Origin: Methanosphaera sp. rholeuAM130
GTDB taxonomy: Archaea > Methanobacteriota > Methanobacteria > Methanobacteriales > Methanobacteriaceae
Assembly: GCA_003266065.1 (NCBI GenBank)
Contig: MUZY01000225.1
Coordinates: forward strand, 1-9,812
Length of the DNA: 9,812 nucleotides
Direction of reading: 5' to 3'
Shown: piece by piece, positions 1 through 7,400 of the stretch
Position numbering within the stretch: position 1 is the first letter of the stretch
How the letters are laid out: every line of letters starts with the position of its first letter
Notes under the pieces: generated by a model
Database searches by the model: none
The model's input: the letters and a program-made list of their open reading frames with translations, nothing else
What the model was told of the DNA's origin: nothing
Translations under genes and position numbers: made by a program

Positions 1-10
1 TTAATTATCA

Positions 11-18
11 TATATAAA
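11..18 (-). promoter_or_regulatory. Possible TATA box for a gene left of the window
   Basis: Read on the minus strand, this is TTTATATA, preceded by the purine-rich GTAAAA stretch expected of an archaeal BRE. It lies just past the terminator of the reductase gene. A transcript from it would start about 25 bases further left, outside the window. In DNA this AT-rich the match could be chance, so this is a weak inference. Confidence 0.3.
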
Positions 19-70
19 TTTTACTGTTTGTTCAAATTTTTTGTTGACTCTACACGACAACCCCATACCA

Positions 71-88
71 ATAAAATAAATAAAAAAA
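71..88 (-). terminator. T-run terminator after rfbD
   Basis: Immediately downstream of the reductase stop codon the minus strand reads as a run of seven T followed by TTTATTTTAT. Archaeal termination typically needs only U-rich tracts, without a stable hairpin, and none is seen here. This suggests that the reductase gene ends its transcript here. Confidence 0.5.
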
Positions 89-91
89 TGA

Positions 92-952
92 TTATTCACA
101 ATCATGCATTCTCTCCAAGGACTCTTTACATGTTTCCATCTTAAAATTCAATTCCTTTTCTATTTTACTAACATTCAATGAGGAATCACGTGGTCTTGGA
201 GCTTTCTGAACGAATTTATCACTGGTTATCGGATTGATTAAAGTTTCATCCAAATCAAACACTTCGGCAATTTCTCTTGTAAAATCATATCTGCTAATCA
301 AATCGTTTCCCGCAGTATGATAAATGCCGTTTTTGTCCTGCAACGCTATTTCAAACATGGCCTCGGCCGCATTGTCAGCCAGCGTAGGTGAATTAATCTG
401 ATCTGTTACAATGTTAATCTCATTGTCGTTTCTCAACTCATCAATAACCCAAGTGGTAAAGTTCAACCGTTCATGCCAGCCGTACAATACGCTTACTCTG
501 GCTATGGCCCAATCGGATGAATACCTCTGCAGTTGCACCTCACCGTCATACTTGCTTTTGGCATAGATGCCCAACGGGTTGACCTTGTCAGTCTCCTTAT
601 AGTTGCCTTTTTTTCCATCAAATACGAAATCCGTGGATACATAAATCATCTTGGCGTTAACACCCTCAGCTGCTTTAGCCAAGTATCCCGTGGCATCACC
701 ATTGATTTTATATGCCTTATCCACTTCATCCTCACATAAGTCCACGTTGGTCATGGCGGCACAGTGAATAATCACATCAGGATTTTCTTTAGAAATTATC
801 TTCTTAACTTCATCCTCATTCGTTATATCACATTTAACAGTGTTGCCTGTCGGATTGGAGTTATGGGATAAAATAAGTTCATGCTCGTCATCAGCCACAG
901 TAGCAATTCTACCACCCAGTAGACCGCTACCGCCTGTAATAAAGAATTTCAT
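92..952 (-). CDS. rfbD: dTDP-4-dehydrorhamnose reductase (RmlD/RfbD family)
   Basis: A 286-residue extended short-chain dehydrogenase. The family reduces dTDP-4-keto-L-rhamnose with NAD(P)H, the last step of dTDP-L-rhamnose synthesis, in the cytoplasm. Visible are the Rossmann motif TGGSGLLG (residues 6-13), HCAAMTNVD (63-71), STDFVFDG (106-113), the catalytic Tyr130-x-x-x-Lys134 in YAKSK, and a C-terminal substrate-binding part with DQINSPT (184-190), GIYHTAG (209-215) and RPRDSSL (253-259). The length fits RmlD (about 280-300). The ATG at 950-952 has no visible Shine-Dalgarno. A TATA-like box 21-28 bases upstream suggests a leaderless or near-leaderless transcript. The pathway partner rfbB lies 2.2 kb away on the other strand. 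The same fold includes other nucleotide-sugar reductases and MAT2B-like proteins, so the exact substrate is inferred. Confidence 0.85.
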   Translation of the reverse strand: MKFFITGGSGLLGGRIATVADDEHELILSHNSNPTGNTVKCDITNEDEVKKIISKENPDVIIHCAAMTNVDLCEDEVDKAYKINGDATGYLAKAAEGVNAKMIYVSTDFVFDGKKGNYKETDKVNPLGIYAKSKYDGEVQLQRYSSDWAIARVSVLYGWHERLNFTTWVIDELRNDNEINIVTDQINSPTLADNAAEAMFEIALQDKNGIYHTAGNDLISRYDFTREIAEVFDLDETLINPITSDKFVQKAPRPRDSSLNVSKIEKELNFKMETCKESLERMHDCE

Positions 953-972
953 ATATAAATATTGTTTTTTAA

Positions 973-980
973 AATATAAA
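973..980 (-). promoter_or_regulatory. Probable TATA box of rfbD in a divergent promoter region
   Basis: On the minus strand this reads TTTATATT and sits 21-28 bases before the rfbD ATG. That is about the distance expected if transcription starts at or very near the start codon. The 62-base gap (953-1014) also has to serve the divergent, now broken gene at 1015, so the two genes may once have shared control. The call rests on position and composition only. Confidence 0.4.
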
Positions 981-1014
981 TCATTTGATGTTTAATATAA
1001 GAGTAGGTGTAAAA

Positions 1015-1377
1015 ATGAGAGTATAAAAAAAGTCAAAATAACCGGTATTAAAAACCACATTGGATGAAGATTTGGCTAAAGAATAGGTCTGGAAGGCTTA
1101 TCGACTTGTCCATTAATGAGGTAGGGTCAGGTTTTTTATGCTGATTATCAAAACCGGATGGATTTTGTGACGAAGCATGGAAAGCCATTTACCAATATGT
1201 ATTTGCCCTGGCACATGGAGTTCAGGGCTGCGTATTCTACTATCATGACTGGATAGATAAACCGGATGTGGCTATAGTTTCATGTAATGATGGTTTAAGG
1301 CGGTTATTATGAAGTTGGAATCAACGGATATTGATTCAATGGAATATGATTTTTTGAGTAGTAAGAATGAAGAATAA
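1015..1377 (+). pseudogene. Decayed TIGR04076-family gene
   Basis: No single frame is open, but joining frames gives a coherent protein of about 120 residues. An ATG at 1015 follows an AGGTG site (1005-1009). The pieces are KKVKIT (from about 1026), VLKTTLDEDLAKE (1045-1083), GLEGLSTCPLMR (1086-1121), GQVFYADY (1125-1148), then an uninterrupted segment from KPDGFCDEAW (1151) through FALAHGVQG to AIVSCNDGLR (ending 1300), and VIMKLEST onward (1303) to TAA at 1375-1377. The pattern matches what I recall of TIGR04076, a small Cys-containing family of unknown function found in clostridia and methanogens. Lesions are an in-frame TAA at 1024, frame changes near 1044, 1084, 1150 and 1301, and a TAG at 1122. 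So many breaks between intact neighbours point to true decay and not one sequencing error. The family assignment is from memory of conserved motifs. Confidence 0.8.
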
Positions 1378-1387
1378 TTAATTATCC

Positions 1388-1395
1388 TTTAAATT
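1388..1395 (+). promoter_or_regulatory. Weak TATA-like element upstream of xseA
   Basis: TTTAAATT lies 61-68 bases before the xseA start codon, after the stop of the broken gene. A start site about 25 bases downstream would leave room for the ribosome binding site at 1446-1450. The whole 78-base gap is AT-rich, with other TTTAAA matches closer in, so the choice is uncertain. Confidence 0.2.
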
Positions 1396-1445
1396 GATTT
1401 TTTTAATCTAGAAATAATTAGTTATTTAAAAAATTTAAAGTATTT

Positions 1446-1450
1446 AGGTG
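1446..1450 (+). promoter_or_regulatory. Ribosome binding site of xseA
   Basis: AGGTG sits five bases before the ATG at 1456 and is complementary to the 3' end of archaeal 16S rRNA. It fixes this start, which gives XseA about 25 residues ahead of its OB-fold. The same motif at similar spacing precedes the broken gene at 1015, xseB and rfbB. Confidence 0.75.
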
Positions 1451-1455
1451 AAATC

Positions 1456-2772
1456 ATGCGTAAACGTTTTACGAAACAGTCTACTCTTGAATTAACAAAG
1501 GATGAAACACCGGAATCTAATGATGTTCACTGCTATACCGTTTCTGAAATAACGGATTATCTTATTCAAAAACTAAAAAACGATAATTTATTAGCGAATA
1601 TAATGGTTAAAGGTGAAATATCAAACTATAAAACATATCCCAGTGGACACAGTTATTTTACACTTAAGGATAAGGACTCCCAGATTAGATCCGTCATGTT
1701 CTACGGATATAAGCAAAATCTAAAGTTTGAACCGAAAAATGGGATGAAAGTAATCATAACCGGTGAAATAGGAATATATAAGGATTATGGTAGTTATCAG
1801 TTATATGCTCATCGAATAACCGAGGATGGATTGGGCGAGCTGTATGTTGCATATGAGCAGCTAAAGGAAAAACTCTTAAAGGAAGGATTATTTGATGATT
1901 CTCATAAAAAAGAGATTGTAAAATATCCAAAACGTATAGGGGTTGTAACGGCCAGTACCGGTGCAGCAATAAGGGATATAATCACGACAATAAAGAGAAG
2001 ATATCCATACTGTCAGGTGCTGGTTTTTTCAACGCTGGTACAGGGGGATTTGGCAGCAGAACAAATTGCGGATCAAATAGCGAATGCCCAAAACTATGAC
2101 TTGGACACGTTGATTGTTGGGCGTGGCGGCGGAAGCATTGAAGACTTATGGTCCTTCAATGAGGAAATTGTAGCCCGTGCAATATATGAATCCGATGTTC
2201 CCGTAATAAGTGCTGTAGGACATGAAGTCGATTGGACGATTTCCGATTATGTGGCGGATTTAAGGGCACCAACACCAACGGCGGCCGCCGAAATAGCGGT
2301 TCCAAGTGCCGTTGAATTGGAATCTAAAATAAGACAGTTGAATCGAAGGATAACAAATTATATAAAAAGCAGAGTAATTGAAGATAGGACTAGACTGGAT
2401 AATATATCCGGCAAAAACGTTTTTAAGAATCCGCAAAGTGTCTATGACGTTCCGAAGATGAATCTGGATTTATTGATCGGCAGATTTGAAAGAGTGTCAA
2501 AGGACATTGTATATGACAACAGAAATAAGCTGTCCAAATTGGAAAATTCCTACATATTCAAACATCCTGAGGGCATAACAAAAAACAAGAAGGAAAGATA
2601 CATAAAAAATATTTCTAAGTTGGAGGTATTGAATCCGTTGTTGACGTTAAAAAGGGGTTATGCCATAGCAAAGAGTAACGAAAAGGTAGTGTCCTCCTCA
2701 AATGATGTTGAAGTGGGGGATAAATTGGACATAGAGTTTGATGATGGAGTAGTAAATACAAAGGTGATATAA
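1456..2772 (+). CDS. xseA: Exodeoxyribonuclease VII large subunit
   Basis: A 438-residue catalytic subunit of exonuclease VII, which with several XseB copies degrades single-stranded DNA from either end to short oligonucleotides without needing a divalent metal. Residues 27-120 form the N-terminal OB-fold (YTVSEIT, VKGEISNY, GHSYFTLKD, ITGEIGIY). The catalytic domain shows VVTASTGAAIRDI (163-175), VGRGGGSIEDLWSFNEE (221-237) and SAVGHEVDWT through APTPTAAAE (252-279), all hallmark motifs. A long helical, coiled-coil-like stretch follows (about 285-390), then NPLLTLKRGYAIA (393-405), the usual C-terminal signature. The length is normal (bacterial forms are about 440-460). It abuts xseB with zero spacing, so the subunits are made from one transcript. 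The family is mainly bacterial. Its presence in an archaeon suggests old transfer, though base use looks native. No key residue appears missing. Confidence 0.96.
   Translation: MRKRFTKQSTLELTKDETPESNDVHCYTVSEITDYLIQKLKNDNLLANIMVKGEISNYKTYPSGHSYFTLKDKDSQIRSVMFYGYKQNLKFEPKNGMKVIITGEIGIYKDYGSYQLYAHRITEDGLGELYVAYEQLKEKLLKEGLFDDSHKKEIVKYPKRIGVVTASTGAAIRDIITTIKRRYPYCQVLVFSTLVQGDLAAEQIADQIANAQNYDLDTLIVGRGGGSIEDLWSFNEEIVARAIYESDVPVISAVGHEVDWTISDYVADLRAPTPTAAAEIAVPSAVELESKIRQLNRRITNYIKSRVIEDRTRLDNISGKNVFKNPQSVYDVPKMNLDLLIGRFERVSKDIVYDNRNKLSKLENSYIFKHPEGITKNKKERYIKNISKLEVLNPLLTLKRGYAIAKSNEKVVSSSNDVEVGDKLDIEFDDGVVNTKVI
2762..2766 (+). promoter_or_regulatory. Ribosome binding site of xseB inside the end of xseA
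   Basis: AGGTG overlaps the last codons of xseA and lies six bases before the xseB ATG at 2773. The xseA stop TAA directly touches that ATG. This layout favours translational coupling, so that small subunits, needed in excess in the complex, are made on the same message. Confidence 0.7.
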
Positions 2773-3000
2773 ATGGAAGATTTAAGTTTTGAGGAAAGTA
2801 TAGAGAAGTTGGAAGAAATTGTTGAAAGACTGGAAAGTGGAGACGTACCTCTGGATGATGCCATTGACGAATTCAACAATGCAATGCAATTGGTTAAAAT
2901 ATGTGATGAAAAATTAACCAAGGCAGAGGAATCCATTGCAAAGATTGTTGAAGAAAACGGTGAATTGATGGACTTTGACGTTGATGAACAGGAAAATTAA
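2773..3000 (+). CDS. xseB: Exodeoxyribonuclease VII small subunit
   Basis: A 75-residue, acidic, almost wholly helical protein. Exonuclease VII is one XseA bound by several XseB, and the small subunit has no catalytic site of its own. The sequence starts with the family signature LSFEESIEKLEEIVERLESG (residues 4-23), followed by DVPLDDAIDEFNNAMQL (24-40) and a second helix (CDEKLTKAEESIAKIVEE) that would pack as a helical hairpin. The length fits the usual 70-85 residues. The start codon is fixed by the AGGTG at 2762-2766 and the abutting xseA stop. Its last codons form one arm of an inverted repeat whose second arm is at 3065-3074. Confidence 0.95.
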   Translation: MEDLSFEESIEKLEEIVERLESGDVPLDDAIDEFNNAMQLVKICDEKLTKAEESIAKIVEENGELMDFDVDEQEN

Positions 3001-3074
3001 TCGATTGGAGGATATTCTATAGGGATATATCAATAGGATTCCTGCTTTCATATCTGAAAAACCTATCGATTAAT
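2996..3074 (+). repeat. Inverted repeat around the xseB stop
   Basis: ATTAATCGAT (2996-3005) and its exact reverse complement ATCGATTAAT (3065-3074) enclose 59 bases. The left arm contains the xseB stop codon. In RNA it could form a 10-bp stem closing a long loop after xseAB, possibly affecting termination or message stability. No T-run follows directly, so it is not a standard terminator. In AT-rich DNA a 10-bp pair can arise by chance. Confidence 0.45.
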
Positions 3075-3105
3075 GGATGAATTATGAAATTCAAAACTTT
3101 TCAAA

Positions 3106-3119
3106 AATTATTAATAATT
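3106..3119. repeat. Perfect 14-bp AT palindrome upstream of rfbB
   Basis: AATTATTAATAATT is self-complementary. Its core ATTATTAATA (3107-3116) recurs as a direct copy at 3151-3160, exactly 44 bases away, about four helical turns. The two copies flank the best TATA-like candidate for rfbB at 3127-3134. This could be a regulator site, but the sequence is pure A/T and the call is tentative. Confidence 0.3.
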
Positions 3120-3126
3120 AAAAAGA

Positions 3127-3134
3127 CATATAGA
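3127..3134 (+). promoter_or_regulatory. Possible TATA box of rfbB
   Basis: CATATAGA preceded by the purine run AAAAAG lies 48-55 bases before the rfbB start. It would place the transcript start near 3155 with a leader of about 27 bases that still includes the ribosome binding site. The 172-base gap after xseB makes a separate promoter likely. Which A/T stretch is used is uncertain. Confidence 0.3.
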
Positions 3135-3170
3135 TAACCAATATTTGAAGATTATTAATAAAATAGTTAA

Positions 3171-3176
3171 AGGTGA
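3171..3176 (+). promoter_or_regulatory. Ribosome binding site that decides the rfbB TTG start
   Basis: AGGTGA lies five bases before TTG at 3182. The GTG inside this site (3173-3175) is also in frame and could be mistaken for the start, but it has no ribosome binding site of its own. The 5-6-base spacing to the TTG matches the other AGGTG sites in this window. Confidence 0.75.
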
Positions 3177-3181
3177 GATAT

Positions 3182-4132
3182 TTGAAAATAATGATTACAG
3201 GTGGGGCAGGATTTATAGGATCAAATTATGTTCATTATGTTGCACAAAAATATCCTGATTATGACATAACGGTGTTGGACAAGTTAACATATGCTGGAGA
3301 TTTGGAAAATATCAAGTCATTGGATGTTGAGTTTATAAAAGGGGACATTGCCAGTGCAATTGAAGCAGGTAAGGCTATGAAAGATGCTGATTATGTGGTG
3401 AACTTTGCTGCAGAAACGCATGTGGATAAGTCAATCAACGACCCTCAGTCATTTGTCAAGTCAGACGTATTGGGTACACAAAATCTGTTGGAACTTGTAA
3501 GAAAGTATGATGTTGAACGCTATATTCAAATATCAACTGATGAGGTATATGGCAGCATACTGGAAGGCTCCTTTAAGGAAACGGATAATATAGATCCTTC
3601 AAGCCCATACTCTGCAAGTAAGGCCGGCGGGGATTTACTGGTCAACGCATACTATAAAACATATGGAATACCTGTCATCATAACAAGAAGCAGCAATAAC
3701 TTCGGTCCAAGGCAGTTTCCGGAAAAACTGATTCCGTTATTCATATTGAAGGCATTGCATGATGAGCCATTGCCGGTATATGGTGACGGACAGAACGTAC
3801 GTGACTGGATTTATGTGGAAGATAACTGTGCAGGTGTAGATACTGTTCTTCATAAGGGTAAACTCGGTGAAGTGTATAATATCGGTGGAGGTAATGAAAA
3901 AAATAATATGGAAATTACCAAACTGATACTTGAGAAACTCAATAAACCCGAAACTCTTATTCAGCATGTCCAGGACAGATTAGGTCATGACAGAAGATAT
4001 TCCCTTGATGCCACCAAAACCAAAAAGCTTGGATGGCAGCCTAAGTGGAGCTTTGAGGATGCAATGGAAAAAACGGTTAACTGGTATAGGGATAATGAGA
4101 AAAGATTGTATCCAAAGACCAAAACGTTATAA
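3182..4132 (+). CDS. rfbB: dTDP-glucose 4,6-dehydratase
   Basis: A 316-residue extended short-chain dehydrogenase (RmlB/RfbB) that uses bound NAD+ to turn dTDP-glucose into dTDP-4-keto-6-deoxyglucose, the second step of dTDP-rhamnose synthesis, in the cytoplasm. Counting from the TTG: Rossmann motif TGGAGFIG (6-13), LDKLTYAGD (32-40), NFAAETHVD (74-82), STDEVYG (118-124) with the family's catalytic Asp120-Glu121, Tyr143-x-x-x-Lys147 in YSASK, then RSSNNFGPRQFPEKLIP (169-185). These specific motifs separate it from UDP-glucose epimerases. TTG is preferred because it gives the classic MKIMITGGAGFIG beginning and fits the AGGTGA site. The protein is slightly shorter than many bacterial RmlB proteins (about 330-360). 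The partner rfbD is at 92-952 on the other strand. rfbA and rfbC are not in view. Confidence 0.93.
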   Translation: MKIMITGGAGFIGSNYVHYVAQKYPDYDITVLDKLTYAGDLENIKSLDVEFIKGDIASAIEAGKAMKDADYVVNFAAETHVDKSINDPQSFVKSDVLGTQNLLELVRKYDVERYIQISTDEVYGSILEGSFKETDNIDPSSPYSASKAGGDLLVNAYYKTYGIPVIITRSSNNFGPRQFPEKLIPLFILKALHDEPLPVYGDGQNVRDWIYVEDNCAGVDTVLHKGKLGEVYNIGGGNEKNNMEITKLILEKLNKPETLIQHVQDRLGHDRRYSLDATKTKKLGWQPKWSFEDAMEKTVNWYRDNEKRLYPKTKTL

Positions 4133-4147
4133 TAATCTTCAACTCTC

Positions 4148-4171
4148 TTTTTAAATTTTTTTTCTTATTTT
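4148..4171 (+). terminator. T-run terminator after rfbB
   Basis: Two T tracts, one of five (4148-4152) and one of eight (4156-4163), followed by TTATTTT, begin 16 bases past the rfbB stop. This is the usual archaeal U-rich termination signal without a hairpin. Confidence 0.6.
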
Positions 4172-4372
4172 AAAATCAATCTTATTCAATCTATTTTTCG
4201 ACAATTATCAATATAATGGAGACATATTCCTGTTTTCATCCTTCATTAATCTTGAGTATTGATGAATATTGGATTAACTAAATAATCATATCTGGATTCA
4301 TTTAATATAGTTATATGTAAAGTAATAATAAGTAGATATGTAATTATCTAATAAACTATTGTAAATGTCTTA

Positions 4373-4420
4373 TTTTTTAAAAAAAGTAATTATTCTTTTT
4401 AAAAAAAGAATAAAAAAAGG
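4373..4420 (-). terminator. Palindromic T-run terminator after the CobN-like gene
   Basis: On the minus strand this block gives repeated T7 runs (complement of A runs at 4412-4418, 4401-4407 and 4379-4385) starting about 34 bases past the stop. It also contains a near-perfect palindrome: arms 4391-4400 and 4403-4412 (TATTCTTTTT and its complement) with a 2-base loop. The palindrome plus T/A tracts on both strands (T6 at 4373-4378) could stop transcription from either side. Confidence 0.6.
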
Positions 4421-4453
4421 GGTAATTTTATTTTATTGTTAATATGTATGATA

Positions 4454-7400
4454 TCATCGTTTCCTCTCACGAGGATTTCTACCTTTAAATCCGGCAAAGA
4501 ATAATAAACCAACTAAAACAACACCTGCAAGATATGCCGCCGATATCTCGGAATCTTGAGGGGCTGATTTACTTAATTTCTTCTTAGTAACTTCAAATAC
4601 GGATTTCATAGCTGAACCTGCACTTGCTGCACTGGATTCACCGTCATCACTTTTGGAACCTGCACTCGACTCGGCGTTAGCTGCCTGGGCATTGGATGCT
4701 GCTTCAGCCGAACTTACATCTCCGACCGAACTTCCACTACCTTCGGCTGTACTGTTGGTTTTACTGTCTCCAGCTCCACCGTTTGTACCAACGCTTACAC
4801 CGTCACCGTAATTGTTTGAGGATTCACCGGTACCGCTTGTTCCACTTCCACTGTTAGCACCGGAATCTCCACTGTTGGAATTACCTGAGTTTTCACCGTT
4901 TCCATTGGATTGACTTCCGCTGCCTTCATTACCGTTGCCGTCAACGGCAGTACCATTGGTACCGTTTGTATTGTCCGTGTCAGCGTTACCCGGTCCGACA
5001 AGATTTGCTACACTGCCTGAACCTGCACTGTTACCGTTGGCGTTTGCATTAGGGTTACCGCTAACGCCTGTATCCACTGCACTTGCATCGATACCGATTT
5101 CCGTAACAGTACCCGTTAGGTCTATTTCTCCACTGTAATCATCATCGACCAGAGTGTTTGTGTATGGTAAGTCGTTAGGATCAAGCAATGATCCCTTAAA
5201 GCTTGTTGATGCTGCCATCATATCAGAGAACTGTTGTTTCATTTCATTAGGAACGGTTGATGTTTTAACCACCCACTTGTTGAATACAACGTTTTTACAT
5301 GTGTGGTGACAACATGCGATACCATATTGCACTGCACTTTGGATATACTTGTTGGCCAATTGCTCACGTAAACCCTGATTGGATTCCCAGAATCCATTCA
5401 TATCCGTTGTAAGTAGCCAACCAGCCATGGATTGGAATGCGTATGCTTTATAGTCTTTGTTGACGTTCAGTTTATCACTAACCAGCATTTTACCGATTTG
5501 TGTGATTAAACCTGAACCTAATGCACCTGCATTATTTCCAGTTCTGTTAACTTCTACAGCATTACCGTATCTGTCTTCGGCATATCCCTGTGTTGTGAAC
5601 ATTATTTCCATGGCGTTCTGTAATTTGGCAGCCATGGCGTTCCAACCGCTGGCACTGTTGATTTGCGAATCGATATATGTAGGGTTAAGCAGAGTGTCAC
5701 GTATTTCCTTTTGGATTTCTTCAACCAATGTACTTGAAATGATGTTGTTTTTGTCACGAATATCCAGTAGTTGTGTGTTTACTTTTGCTCCTAATGTGTT
5801 GGCAGCATTTAGTAATCCACCGAACCAATCGGCATAATCATCTGAATCCGTAACTCTCCAGGTACTGTCGAGGTTTTGAGTCAGCAATGTCAAGTGACTT
5901 AACAGGTATGTAAATTGATCTGTATTGTTTGTCACTACAATTTTACCGTTGTCATTTACATTCCAAGCATTTGATATCCTTGACATGTATACGCTTGACA
6001 GTTCATTGCTGATACCGTTTTCAGAGTCTTGCCAATTGGTTACACTAGGTGCCAAATCAGATACACCAGTACCTTCAAGTATTGCACCGCGTAAACCGAA
6101 TACCCTGTCCAATGCTCCTTCTGTCGTATTGTATGCTTCGATATATTCATTGATGTGTTTTATAACATAGTTTTCTATGTTCTTGCCTGTTGACGATTCG
6201 TTCAAGTCATATACTAACTTAACGGCGTCATTCAACATCTTAATCCATTGAGGATTTGAACTAACTATGGTTGTGAATACGTCGAGTCTCGGACGGTTTA
6301 TCACTGATCCGTCACTTAACTTTAACGTTAGGTTTTCAAGAGGTATGACCTTTAATCCATTGTATTTGCCGTTGTGGTCCCATGTAGGTTCCACACCCAT
6401 GAAATAAAGGAATTCCGCTAGACTTACACCCTCTGTACGCAATACTTCAGTACCCCAAATAACTATAGCATTTAGTTGTGGCCATGAACCTGCATTGTTT
6501 TCATAGTAATTTCTTATCATGATGTCAACGGCATTCTTGGCCATTTCCCATGCATTTTTACTTGGCATTTTGGTTGTATCACTGGCATATAAGCTTCTAC
6601 CGGTCGGTAACACGTCTGAGTAGGAAGGGTCTGCGGATAAACCCGGTTCAACATATCCACCTTCCAATGCAGTGAATATTGCGTCCCATTCCTGGTTATC
6701 CTTAATTCCTTCAATGATGTTATATATATCAGTTATGTCCTGATACAGTGCACTTTCATTGTTTTGCATATAAGTTAGTGCAACATCGTCAATGCTATTT
6801 CCATCCACGAGCAATGAAATGATGTTTGTCAACATATTGTTCAAATCTTCCTTATACGGTTCAAAGCTTCGATCCTTTATTAAGGTGTAGTAGTCTTGAC
6901 CGATAAGGTGTGGATATCTAAGTTCCATCAGATTCTGCAGTATGTATGTTCTGGATGAGGCAATTGTTTTTACACCTTCTACCATTTCGGTATCATTCCA
7001 GATGTGACCAAGTATATGGTTTCCCAATGTAATCTTATCGGTTTCCATTGATTCTATCTGACTGTGCAGGAAGTTTACGTATTCATCGAATGTTTCGTCC
7101 TCTTCCATGGCACGATAACCTAACTCGCTACTGATGTTTAATATTTCACTCTGATAAACATCGGTACCCGTTGAATTCAATTTGTTGATTTCGGTATATC
7201 TTGTCATAGCATCTTCCAGTTTCACATAATCTCCATATAGGCTGCTGTCAACCGTCACTGGAGTCATATGGGTTATAACTTGTGCAAAACTTCTTTCTTT
7301 TGCAGTCATACCTTCCCCTGGGTTTGACACGATATATGGGTATATGATTGGAACGTTTGTTAATTGGAATGACCAGTCGCTTTCCTGCATACCTAAGGTG

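Larger units (their letters stand above)
4133..4453. other. Convergent AT-rich intergenic region, no gene seen
   Basis: This 321-base gap lies between the ends of rfbB and the CobN-like gene. It holds T-run terminators for both directions at its two sides. The middle has a weak hairpin (arms 4242-4250 and 4258-4266, nine pairs with one U-G, seven-base loop CTTGAGT). I see no open frame with a ribosome binding site, no tRNA and no convincing small RNA. Confidence 0.7.

Noticed and set aside
2983..3077. Possible small gene after xseB (MNRKINRLEDIL, then a frame change to YRDISIGFLLSYLKNLSING)
   Set aside because: It needs a frame change, has no ribosome binding site for its ATG, and matches no family I recognise. 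It was not strong enough to call even as a pseudogene.
4242..4266. Hairpin in the rfbB/CobN spacer as a small RNA or riboswitch
   Set aside because: Only nine weak pairs with one U-G and a seven-base loop, with no promoter or conserved motif seen. Similar stems are expected by chance in AT-rich DNA.
4795..5138. Open frames on other phases and the opposite strand across the Gly/Asn/Ser stalk
   Set aside because: They are shadows of a low-complexity coding region with biased composition, without ribosome binding sites or recognisable domains.
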